A model generated the notes under the pieces. The model ran no database searches, had not been told where the DNA came from, and saw nothing but the letters and a program-made list of their open reading frames with translations. A DNA stretch of 61,835 nt from CAVQUE01 sp046290435 (lineage in GTDB: Bacteria > Actinomycetota > Acidimicrobiia > Acidimicrobiales > UBA8592), in the NCBI GenBank assembly GCA_046290435.1, contig JBKAGO010000055.1:1-61835 (forward strand). The letters are read 5' to 3'. The stretch's first letter is position 1. Each line of letters opens with the position of its first letter. A program made the translations under genes and the position numbers. Shown piece after piece: positions 40,540 to 48,367 of the stretch.

Positions 40540-41802
40540 ATGTCTCCTGCGTACGCGCTGCCCCGTCACGTCGTGGTGATCGCGAAGCACTTCGGCACCA
40601 ACTTCGCCGGCGAGGCGATCAAGGCCTACCAGTTCGCCGAGATCCTCGCCGACCGCGACGTCGAGCTCACCGTCATCACGCACCAGAACGCCATCGACAG
40701 CGGCGGCACCGCCGGCCTCGACGCCACCTATCTGATCGTCCCCGACTCCCGGCTCCAGTCCCTGCTGTGGCGTTCGCGGGTGCTGCGGTTCCTGCTCGAC
40801 CCCTACTTCCACCTGGCGGCGCGCCGCATGGTGATCAGCGAGATCGAGCCCGGGCCCGACACCGTCCTCCACTACCTGTCGCCCGTCTCGCCGGTGGCGC
40901 TGCGATTCGTGCCCAAGGGCTACGAGTTCGTCATGGGCCCGCTGACCGGCAACATCTACTATCCCCCGGCGTTCCGGGACCGCATGTCGTTGGGTCTGCG
41001 CACCGCCGAACGCCTGCACGCCTTCGCCCAACGCGTCCAACGGCGCATCTACCCCGAGAAGCGCCGGGCCCGCACCATCCTGGTCTCCGGCTACGAACGC
41101 ACCCGCGTCTCACTGAAGCTGGCCGGCACCCGCGACGACCAGATGGTCGACGTCGTCGACGCAGGCGTCAGCGACCACATCGCCGTCCGGCCCCGCATCA
41201 CCCACACCTGCCCCAACCCCCGCTTCGTGTGCTCGGGCCGCATGGTCGACCACAAGGGCACCGACCTCGCCATCAAGGCCGTCGCGGCCGCCGACCCGAC
41301 GATCGAGCTCGACATCTACGGCGACGGCGAGAAACGTGCCGGGCACGAGGCGCTGGCCGCCGCGCTCGGTGTCACCGACCGTGTGCACTTCAAGGGCTGG
41401 ATGAACAGCCACGACGACCTCATCGACGCCCTCGGCAGCTACCGCGGCTACGTGTTCCCCTCGCTGGCCGAGGCCAACGGCATCGTCATGCAGGAAGCCA
41501 TGATGCTCGGGCTGCCCGTCATCGCGGCCCGATGGGGTGGCCCGGCGATGCTCGCCGACGACGACAGCGCCGTCTACCTACCGGTGGACAGCGAGGACGA
41601 ACTGGTCGAGGCGTTGGCGCAGGCCATGAACCGCCTGGCCGTCGACACCGACCACGCCGAGCGCCTCAGTATCAACGCCCGGCGCATCGCCGAGGAGCGC
41701 TACACCTGGGAGGCCGTCGCCGAGAGCTGGCTGACCGGCGCCTACCGGCACGGCTACGGAGAACGGCAGGATCAGACCGTGCCGGCGAACGGGTCGCGGT
41801 AG
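40540..41802 (+). CDS. Glycosyltransferase family 4
   Basis: 420 residues, GT-B fold: VVVIAKHFGTNFAGEAIKAY at the N-terminus, MVDVVDAGVSDHI linker, FVCSGRMVDHKGTDLAIKAV and the E-x7-E stretch EANGIVMQEAMMLGLPVIAA near 311. It is similar in layout to the preceding GT4, and both probably extend the same glycan. A GAGGAA site lies 11 nt upstream. Its 3' end overlaps the convergent TagA/WecG-like gene by 31 bp. Confidence 0.86.
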   Translation: MSPAYALPRHVVVIAKHFGTNFAGEAIKAYQFAEILADRDVELTVITHQNAIDSGGTAGLDATYLIVPDSRLQSLLWRSRVLRFLLDPYFHLAARRMVISEIEPGPDTVLHYLSPVSPVALRFVPKGYEFVMGPLTGNIYYPPAFRDRMSLGLRTAERLHAFAQRVQRRIYPEKRRARTILVSGYERTRVSLKLAGTRDDQMVDVVDAGVSDHIAVRPRITHTCPNPRFVCSGRMVDHKGTDLAIKAVAAADPTIELDIYGDGEKRAGHEALAAALGVTDRVHFKGWMNSHDDLIDALGSYRGYVFPSLAEANGIVMQEAMMLGLPVIAARWGGPAMLADDDSAVYLPVDSEDELVEALAQAMNRLAVDTDHAERLSINARRIAEERYTWEAVAESWLTGAYRHGYGERQDQTVPANGSR

Positions 41803-42665
41803 CGGCCGAGCACCTGACGGACCAGCTGCCACAGCATCGGCGGCTGCACCACGAAGTAGCGGTGCCAGCGACGCTTCGGGTCGAGCGCGACCCGCCACAG
41901 CCACTCCATGCCGACATCGGTGACCCAGGCCGGCGGGCGGCGGGCCTCGCCGGATTCGTAGTCGATGGTCCCACCGAGGGGCAGGAACAGCTTCGCCGTG
42001 GTCAGCGCATCGCGATGCGTCATGATGAACCGCTCCTGGAGCCCGGCACCGAGGCCGACCACCAGCACCGTGGCGCCCGAAGCGTTGACCTTCGCGATGA
42101 TGCGCTCGATCTCGGCGGGATCGTCCATGAAGCCGAACGGAGGGCTGTCGACACCGACGACGATCTCGCGTCCGACCTTGGCGTTGATGCGCTCCGCGGC
42201 CCGGGCCCCGACACCCTCCATCGCCCCGAGCAGGAAGATGGTGACCTCGGGGTCGTCGGCCCACCGCTGGTAGAACGCCGGGAAGTAGTCCGAGCCCGAC
42301 ACCCGCTCGGGCAGACCGGTGCGCCGCAGCCGGGCGAAGAAGTAGAGGATCTGGCTGTCGCAGGTGACGACGTCGAACTGATGCAGCAGGCGATAGAACT
42401 CCGGGTCCTCCTGGAGCATCGCCAGCATCTGCACGTGCAGGGTGAGGATCGTCCCTTCCCGCCGCTCGAGGAGCTCGTCCATCGTGACGTGGTCGACCTC
42501 GGCGTTGAGCAGCCGGGTGCGATGCCGGGCGCGCGCCCTGCGCGAGGACGGGCGTCGCCACGTGGGGTGGCTCCGCTCGCTCGCATCTGACCCGCCAAGG
42601 TCGGGCGCATCCGAACCCTTGGGCGCGAAGCCCTCGGAGCCGTCTGCCGGTCGGGCATCCTGCAT
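41772..42665 (-). CDS. WecG/TagA/CpsF-family glycosyltransferase
   Basis: 297 residues from ATG 42665 (in-frame ATG 42689 also possible). The family pattern is present: LLNAEVDHVTMDELLE, HVQMLAMLQEDPEFYRLL, then SGSDYFPAFYQ, IFLLGAMEGVGARAAE and VLVVGLGAGLQERFI. TagA/WecG enzymes are membrane-associated and add the second sugar to a lipid-linked precursor. The usual T-x-N and PDG active-site positions read TLHVQ and CDSQ here, so the catalytic residues differ. About 50 disordered residues precede the domain. The 3' ends overlap with the GT4 gene. Confidence 0.8.
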   Translation of the reverse strand: MQDARPADGSEGFAPKGSDAPDLGGSDASERSHPTWRRPSSRRARARHRTRLLNAEVDHVTMDELLERREGTILTLHVQMLAMLQEDPEFYRLLHQFDVVTCDSQILYFFARLRRTGLPERVSGSDYFPAFYQRWADDPEVTIFLLGAMEGVGARAAERINAKVGREIVVGVDSPPFGFMDDPAEIERIIAKVNASGATVLVVGLGAGLQERFIMTHRDALTTAKLFLPLGGTIDYESGEARRPPAWVTDVGMEWLWRVALDPKRRWHRYFVVQPPMLWQLVRQVLGRYRDPFAGTV

Positions 42666-42799
42666 CGTCACGAGGTTACCGGTCGGCATAGCTGGAGCCG
42701 ATCTGAGCTTTCCGGACGAGAAGGCGCGCTGCTCTGCGGTGCGCAAAAGTCCGCACGCGCCCCCTCACGTCGGTACCGGTCTGCGACGATGAGACACCC

Positions 42800-43693
42800 A
42801 TGAGCGACGAACCCACGTCCCGACCGTCTGCTGTGCCCGACGTGTCGGTCGTCATCCCCGTCGGTCGCGCCGACGACCTCCTCGCCGTCCAGCTTCGCGC
42901 CCTGACGGCGCAGACCTACACCGGCACCTTCGAGGTCGTGCTGGCGGTCAACACCGCCGACCCCGACGAACAGGCCGCCATCGACGCCATGGCCGCCGAC
43001 ATCGGCATCGGCCGCACCATCGACGCCTCCGACATCCGCAGCGCCGCCCACGCCCGCAACAGCGGCGCCGAGGCCGCCGAGGCCGCCGTGCTCGCCTTCT
43101 GCGACGGCGACGACATCGTCGAGCCGGGCTGGCTCGCCGCGCTGGTCGAGGCCCTCGAGCCCGGCACCGCCATCGGCGGCCACCTCGAGGAGGAGACCCT
43201 CGCGGTGCCCGGTCAGGAGAACTGGCGCCCGCCGGCCACACCCGGCGCCCTCCCGACCTTCATGGGCCACCCGTATCTGGTGAGCGCCAACATGGCGTGT
43301 TGGCGTGAGGACTTCGTCACCACCGGCGGGTTCGACCTGGCCCTGGTGCGCGGCGAGGACATCGCATGGTCGTTCGCCCTCATCCGCGCCGGGGTCGAGC
43401 TCCGCTACTGCGCCGACGCCGTCGTCGCGTACCGCCATCGCGAAGGGCTGAAAGCCATGGTCCACCAGCACTACCTCTACGGCATCGGCATGGCCCAGGT
43501 CCTGGCCCGCATCGGTCTGCCCGACAGCGACGAGCCCGCCGGCGGTGCGCTGTCCGCGTTCAAGCCCAACGGCCAGAAGGTCGACCAGTGGTCGCTGCCC
43601 CAGGTGCTGCGCAAGGGCGCGTTGGGCGTCGGCCGGGTGGTCGGCACGGCCCAGGCGAAGCTCGGCCCGGCGCGAGAGAAGCTCACCCGATGA
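42800..43693 (+). CDS. Glycosyltransferase family 2
   Basis: 297 residues, GT-A fold: DVSVVIPVGRADDLLAVQLR at the start, IRSAAHARNSGAEAAEAAVL, metal-binding FCDGDDIVEPGW near residue 100 and the acceptor-side GGFDLALVRGEDIAWSFALI. Inverting transfer of a sugar onto the growing repeat unit is expected. First gene of a tightly coupled operon: its stop overlaps the next start as ATGA. No strong ribosome site. Confidence 0.87.
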   Translation: MSDEPTSRPSAVPDVSVVIPVGRADDLLAVQLRALTAQTYTGTFEVVLAVNTADPDEQAAIDAMAADIGIGRTIDASDIRSAAHARNSGAEAAEAAVLAFCDGDDIVEPGWLAALVEALEPGTAIGGHLEEETLAVPGQENWRPPATPGALPTFMGHPYLVSANMACWREDFVTTGGFDLALVRGEDIAWSFALIRAGVELRYCADAVVAYRHREGLKAMVHQHYLYGIGMAQVLARIGLPDSDEPAGGALSAFKPNGQKVDQWSLPQVLRKGALGVGRVVGTAQAKLGPAREKLTR

Positions 43694-44805
43694 GGCTGGG
43701 CTTCGTCGGCGCGGGTTTCGTCGCCGACTACTACGGCGCCACCCTCGGGCTGCATCCCGAGCTGTCGGTGGCCGCGGTGTGCGATCGCGATGCCTCGCGT
43801 GCGGCCTCGTTCGCCGACCGCTTCGGCGGCCGGGTGGTGCCCGATGTCGACGCGCTCGTCGGCGCCGACGACGTCGACCTGGTGGTCAACCTCACCGATC
43901 CCCGCTCCCACGCCGCGGTGTCGATGGCGGCCATCGCCGCCGGCAAGCACGTCTACAGCGAGAAGCCCCTGGCCATGGCCTTCGACGACGCGGCCGCGCT
44001 CGCCGCGGCCGCCGACGAGGCCGGCGTGGTGCTGGCGTGTGCGCCGTGCTCGGTACTCGGCGAGACCGCACAGACCATGGGCCGCGCCCTCGACGCCGGT
44101 GTCGTGGGCGCACCCCTCGTCGTCTACGCCGAGATGGACGACGGCCTCGTCCCCGCCGCGCCCTACCGGCGCTGGGCCAGCGCGTCGGGCCTGCCGTGGC
44201 CCTACAAGGACGAGTTCGAGGTCGGCTGCACCATCGAACACGCCGCCTACGTCCTGTCCTGGCTGGTCGCGTGGTTCGGCCCCGCCTCCAAGGTGGTGTC
44301 CTACGCCACAGTGACCGTGCCCGACAAGGTGCCCGGCGAGACCCTCGACATGGTGTCGCCGGACTTCAGCGTCGCCTGCATCGAATGGCCCAGCGGCGTC
44401 GTCGCCCGCCTGACCACCGGCATCGTCGCCCCCCACGACCACTCCCTCACCGTCGTGGGCGACCGCGGCATCCTCTACACCGACGAGACCTGGGACTACC
44501 GGGCAAAGGTGCACTCCAAGCGCCTGTTGACCATCCGCCGCCGCATGATGCTGACCCCCGTCGCCCGCCGCCACCGCCTGGTCGACCTCGGCTACGACGC
44601 ACCCGACACCAAGGGCGCACAGACGATGGACTTCTGCCGCGGCCCCGCCGAGGTCGCCGCCGCCGTGCGCGAAGATCGCGCCTGTCGCATCGGATCGGCG
44701 TTCTCGCTCCATGTCAACGAACTGGTGCTGGCCATCCACGATTCGTTGACCGGCCCCAACGTCATCGAACCCACCACCACCTTCCCCGCCGACCTCCACC
44801 CATGA
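43690..44805 (+). CDS. Gfo/Idh/MocA-family oxidoreductase
   Basis: 371 residues starting at the ATGA overlap with the upstream GT2 gene. N-terminal Rossmann MRLGFVGAGFVADYYGATLG, VNLTDPRSHAAVSMAAIAAG and the catalytic-lysine motif VYSEKPLAM near residue 90. The C-terminal sheet domain follows. Such enzymes oxidise or reduce sugar hydroxyls/keto groups with NAD(P). Here it probably makes or modifies a nucleotide-sugar for the same glycan. Next gene again begins at an ATGA overlap. Confidence 0.86.
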   Translation: MRLGFVGAGFVADYYGATLGLHPELSVAAVCDRDASRAASFADRFGGRVVPDVDALVGADDVDLVVNLTDPRSHAAVSMAAIAAGKHVYSEKPLAMAFDDAAALAAAADEAGVVLACAPCSVLGETAQTMGRALDAGVVGAPLVVYAEMDDGLVPAAPYRRWASASGLPWPYKDEFEVGCTIEHAAYVLSWLVAWFGPASKVVSYATVTVPDKVPGETLDMVSPDFSVACIEWPSGVVARLTTGIVAPHDHSLTVVGDRGILYTDETWDYRAKVHSKRLLTIRRRMMLTPVARRHRLVDLGYDAPDTKGAQTMDFCRGPAEVAAAVREDRACRIGSAFSLHVNELVLAIHDSLTGPNVIEPTTTFPADLHP

Positions 44806-46082
44806 CCACACCGAACACGACACCCGGCACGACACCCGCCACGACACCCGCCACGACGCCCAGGACGATCGCCTATGTGATGACGCACTACCCGCGCGTC
44901 ACCCAGACCTTCATCGCGGACGAGATCGCCGGCCTGCGCGCCGCCGGCCACACCGTGGTCACGATCGCACTCAACCCGCCCACCGGGTGGGACGCCGACC
45001 AGCCCGACGCCGCCGACACCCTGTACCTCAAGGCCATCCCGAAGCGGCGGGTGTTGGCCATCTTGGCCCGCGCCGCCACCGCAGCGCCGAGCCCCTTCGC
45101 CCGGGTGCTCGTCACCGCGCTGGCAACCGCCGGCACCGACGCCGCCAAGCTCTCCAAGCGCCTGTTCCATTTCGTCGAGGCCATCTGCACCTGGGACCAC
45201 GCCACCGCCGCCGGCGCCACCCACCTCCACGCCCACTTCGGCACCACGCCGTCGACGGTTGCCATGTGGGCGGCCGACTACGCCCGCCGCCGCGGCGAGG
45301 GCCCCACACGCTGGTCGTTCAGCTACCACTCCGCCAGCGAGATGTACGACACGGCCTGGGCGCTCAACCGGGCCAAGGCCGCATCGGCCGACGTCGTCGT
45401 CTGCGTCAGCGACCAGACCCGGTCGAACCTGTTGCGCACCTGCGACCCCGCCGACTGGCCCAAGGTCCAGGTGGTACGCCTCGGCATCGACCTCGACGAC
45501 TTCGCCTACCGCGAACCTCCGCCCCTGGCAGATCCGCCGATGGTCACCGTCGTCGGCCGCCTCGCCCCCGAGAAGGGCCACCTGGTCCTCGTCGAGGCCA
45601 TGGCCGCCCTGGCCGCCGACGGCGTCGCCCTGCGGGCCCGCATCGTCGGCGGCGGCGACCTGGCCCCCACCATCGCCGCCGCGGTGCACGACGCCGGCCT
45701 CGACGATGCCGTCGACCTGGTCGGCGAGGTCGCCCCTCACCAGGTCCGACCCCTGGTCGAGTCCTCCGACATCTTCTGCCTGCCCACCTTCGACGAGGGC
45801 CTGCCCGTGTCGATCATGGAAGCCATGGCCGTGGGCGTCCCGGTGGTGACCACCTACGTCAACGGCATCCCCGAACTGGCCGTCGACGGGCGCACCGCGA
45901 TGGTCGTGCCCGCCGGCAACGCCGAGGCACTGGCCGGCGCGCTGCGGGCCGCAGCCACCGACGTCGAGCTCCGGGCACGCCTCGCCGCCGAAGCCCGTAA
46001 GGCCGTCGAGGCCCACCACGACACGCGCGACGCCATCCCGGCATTCATCGACACGATCCTCGAAGACGGGCGGGCCCGCTGA
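44802..46082 (+). CDS. Glycosyltransferase family 4
   Basis: 426 residues from ATG 44802. A short Thr/Pro repeat tail (TTPGTTPATTPATTPRT) precedes RTIAYVMTHYPRVTQTFIAD, then HLHAHFGTTPSTVAMWAADY, VVRLGIDLDDF, VTVVGRLAPEKGHLVLVEAM and the E-x7-E stretch EGLPVSIMEAMAVGVPVVTT near 332. The family often transfers hexoses to exopolysaccharide repeat units. The coupling (ATGA before, TGATG after) places it in the operon core. Confidence 0.87.
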   Translation: MTTPNTTPGTTPATTPATTPRTIAYVMTHYPRVTQTFIADEIAGLRAAGHTVVTIALNPPTGWDADQPDAADTLYLKAIPKRRVLAILARAATAAPSPFARVLVTALATAGTDAAKLSKRLFHFVEAICTWDHATAAGATHLHAHFGTTPSTVAMWAADYARRRGEGPTRWSFSYHSASEMYDTAWALNRAKAASADVVVCVSDQTRSNLLRTCDPADWPKVQVVRLGIDLDDFAYREPPPLADPPMVTVVGRLAPEKGHLVLVEAMAALAADGVALRARIVGGGDLAPTIAAAVHDAGLDDAVDLVGEVAPHQVRPLVESSDIFCLPTFDEGLPVSIMEAMAVGVPVVTTYVNGIPELAVDGRTAMVVPAGNAEALAGALRAAATDVELRARLAAEARKAVEAHHDTRDAIPAFIDTILEDGRAR

Positions 46083-46993
46083 TGCGATTGTTCATCACCG
46101 GCGCATCCGGGTTCCTCGGCAGCGCGGTCACCCGCGAGGCCCTGGCCCGCGGCCACGAGATCATCGCCCTGTCCCGCTCGGCCTCACCCGAATCCGCAGA
46201 CGGCACCGGGGTCACCTGGGTCCGCGGCGACATCCGCCGGCCCGAGACATGGCGCGACCAGCTGGCGGGCAGCGACGCCGTCATCCACCTGGCCGCGTCG
46301 CTCGACGGCGCCGCCGACGACCAGCTCGCCGTCGCCGTCGACGGCACCCGCGCTCTGGTCGACGCCATGGCCGACGCCGGCGTCGAACGCCTGGTGCACA
46401 TCTCGAGCCTGGCGGTCTACGACCTCGCCGCGCTCGACATCGGCGACCTCGTCGACGAGACCACCCCGATCGAGGTCGACCCCGCCCGGCGCGACGGCTA
46501 CACCGCAGCCAAGCTCGCCCAGGACGTCGAGGCCCGACGGGCCCCCTCGGTGGTGCTGCTGCGGCCCGGCCTGCTCTGGGACCGCGACCACCACTGGAAC
46601 GGCGGCGCCGCCCTCGGTCTCGCCGGCCGCCTCGGCGTCACCATCGCCCCCCGGGCCCGGCCCCCGCTCTGCCACGTCGACGATTGCGCCCGCGCCGTGG
46701 TCACCGCCGCCGAACGACCCGACGTCACCGGGGCCATCGACCTCGTCGATCCCGCGGCGCCGGACCGGCGTACCTTCGCGGCGAACCTGCGCGCCGAGGG
46801 CGTCGACCTGCCCCCGTCGATCCCGGTCGCCTACGGCGCCGTCGACGCCGTCGCCCGCGCCGCATGGGCGCTCGCGGGCCCGCTGAAGCTCAGGAACCGG
46901 CTCCCCGGCCTGCTGCGCCCCGCACAGCTGGCCGCCCGGGCCAAGCCGCTGCGCTACTCCTCGACCCGAGCCCGCGACCTGCTCGACTGGTAG
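46082..46993 (+). CDS. NAD-dependent epimerase/dehydratase family protein
   Basis: 303 residues. LFITGASGFLGSAV (3-16) is the NAD site, with VIHLAASLDG, LVHISSLAVYD and YTAAK (extended-SDR Tyr/Lys). The C-terminal half is short and loosely conserved, with a stretch of helix (AYGAVDAVARAAWALAGPL) near the end, so it may act on a lipid-linked or nucleotide sugar. TGATG overlap with the preceding GT4 gene. The stop lies inside a hairpin with the convergent gene's stop. Confidence 0.8.
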   Translation: MRLFITGASGFLGSAVTREALARGHEIIALSRSASPESADGTGVTWVRGDIRRPETWRDQLAGSDAVIHLAASLDGAADDQLAVAVDGTRALVDAMADAGVERLVHISSLAVYDLAALDIGDLVDETTPIEVDPARRDGYTAAKLAQDVEARRAPSVVLLRPGLLWDRDHHWNGGAALGLAGRLGVTIAPRARPPLCHVDDCARAVVTAAERPDVTGAIDLVDPAAPDRRTFAANLRAEGVDLPPSIPVAYGAVDAVARAAWALAGPLKLRNRLPGLLRPAQLAARAKPLRYSSTRARDLLDW

Positions 46994-47013
46994 CGCTCCC
47001 GAGGGGCGCTACC
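46989..47013. terminator. bidirectional hairpin containing both stop codons
   Basis: GGTAGCGC (46989-46996) pairs with GCGCTACC (47006-47013) around a short loop with its own CCC/GGG pairing. The TAG of the epimerase gene lies in one arm and the complement of the ligase gene's TAG in the other. No T-run, so termination efficiency is uncertain. Confidence 0.55.
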
Positions 47014-48256
47014 TGATGAGACGATCCATGTCGAGATCGTCGACCGCAGTGGTGACCGTGGAGCGGCGATGCTCGTCCCACAGCCGTTGCATCAGCACGT
47101 GCAGCAGCCCCACCATGGCGATCCAGCCGAACAGCGCCGGCTCGGAGATCGACTGGACCAACAGCACCGCCAGGAAACCCAGCGACAGCGCCGCCCAGCG
47201 CAGATGGATCCGCACCAGCCGCCAGGCGCTGCGGGCGAGCGCCACCAGCATCCCCAGGTAGAGCGTCAGGCCCACGACGCCCCACAACAACAGGACCTCC
47301 AGGAACGTGTTGTGGGAGTGCCCGACGTTGAAGCCGGTCTGGGAGCCGATGTGGCGGGCCGGGTCGGCGTTCTGCTGGATCCAGACCCCCGGCCCCCACC
47401 CGATCCACGGCTGCACCTGGATCATGTCCCACGTGGACGGCCAGATCTCCGTGCGGCCCGTGAGACTGCCGTCGCGACCGAGGCCGGTGACCACCGTCGC
47501 GTACTGCACGGCCAACACCGCGAGCAGCAACAACACCATCGTGGTGACCGAGAAGAAGTACGCCGTGGCCTGGCGGTGAGGCAACGACGCGACACGCCGC
47601 AGGATGACCGTGGTGGCCCCGGCCGCACCCACCATCAACAGCGCCGTGGCCGACTGCGACAGCACGACCAGCCCCATGGCCGCCGTGATGGCGCCCACCT
47701 TCCAGATGAACCGATCCTCGAGGTGCACCAGGATCAAGATGGCGATGGCCATGAACCCGCCCATGATGTTCTTGTGCACGAACGAGCCGTGCCAGGCACC
47801 ACCCTCGTCGACCCCACCCGTCACCGCGAACATCACCGTGATGGGGATGATCAGATAGACCGCTGTACACAGGCCCCGCTTGATGCGGTCGATTTCGAGG
47901 ACCCCGCCGATCAACATGCCCACGGCGATCAGCCCGATCGAGTTGCGGGCGTCGGCGAACCAGACCCAGAAGTTCCACGACCACGTCATCGACATGATCC
48001 ACAGACCCACCCACAACAGCACGGCGATGCTGATGCGCACCTGGCTGGTCGACCCGCGGGGACGGGTGATCACGATCGCGACGAACGCCATGACCATCAA
48101 GCCCATCGCGATCGGCGGCGTGAGCACCGGGAAGCCCTCGTTGACGCGGAACGCCGAGAGCATCCACAGGATCAGCAGGGCCTCGCCCATGATCTGATCG
48201 ATTCCTCCAGACAGGAACCGATCCGCCGATGGGGACCGTGGGGGGATCGTTGACAT
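47009..48256 (-). CDS. O-antigen ligase/polymerase family membrane protein
   Basis: 415 residues, about 10-12 membrane helices. The family mark is the periplasmic segment with GRTEIWPSTWDMIQVQPWIG, then GPGVWIQ and GHSHNTFLEVLLLWG, the conserved His/Glu block of Wzy_C/WaaL proteins. It would polymerise or transfer the completed glycan on the outer face of the membrane. It faces leftward, ending inside the shared hairpin, and starts close to the divergent Wzz-like gene. Confidence 0.85.
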   Translation of the reverse strand: MSTIPPRSPSADRFLSGGIDQIMGEALLILWMLSAFRVNEGFPVLTPPIAMGLMVMAFVAIVITRPRGSTSQVRISIAVLLWVGLWIMSMTWSWNFWVWFADARNSIGLIAVGMLIGGVLEIDRIKRGLCTAVYLIIPITVMFAVTGGVDEGGAWHGSFVHKNIMGGFMAIAILILVHLEDRFIWKVGAITAAMGLVVLSQSATALLMVGAAGATTVILRRVASLPHRQATAYFFSVTTMVLLLLAVLAVQYATVVTGLGRDGSLTGRTEIWPSTWDMIQVQPWIGWGPGVWIQQNADPARHIGSQTGFNVGHSHNTFLEVLLLWGVVGLTLYLGMLVALARSAWRLVRIHLRWAALSLGFLAVLLVQSISEPALFGWIAMVGLLHVLMQRLWDEHRRSTVTTAVDDLDMDRLIR

Positions 48257-48264
48257 GGGGTCCT

Positions 48265-48293
48265 TTGGCGATGGCCGGTCGAGGACGTAGCCT
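48265..48293 (+). promoter_or_regulatory. promoter upstream of the Wzz/kinase-like gene
   Basis: TTGGCG (48265-48270), 17-bp spacer, TAGCCT (48288-48293). Start point about 48300, leaving a leader of nearly 70 nt before GTG 48368. It lies between the divergent ligase and chain-length genes. Confidence 0.5.
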
Positions 48294-48367
48294 TGGCGGG
48301 ATGCGGTCGGCCCGCTCCTCCATGTAAGCCGATCCCGTCCCTGTGGACAACAGAGGAGATCAACCCG

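Noticed and set aside
40405..41040. Minus-strand frame overlapping the GT4 start
   Set aside because: No recognisable domain; the GT4 frame on the plus strand explains the codon bias.
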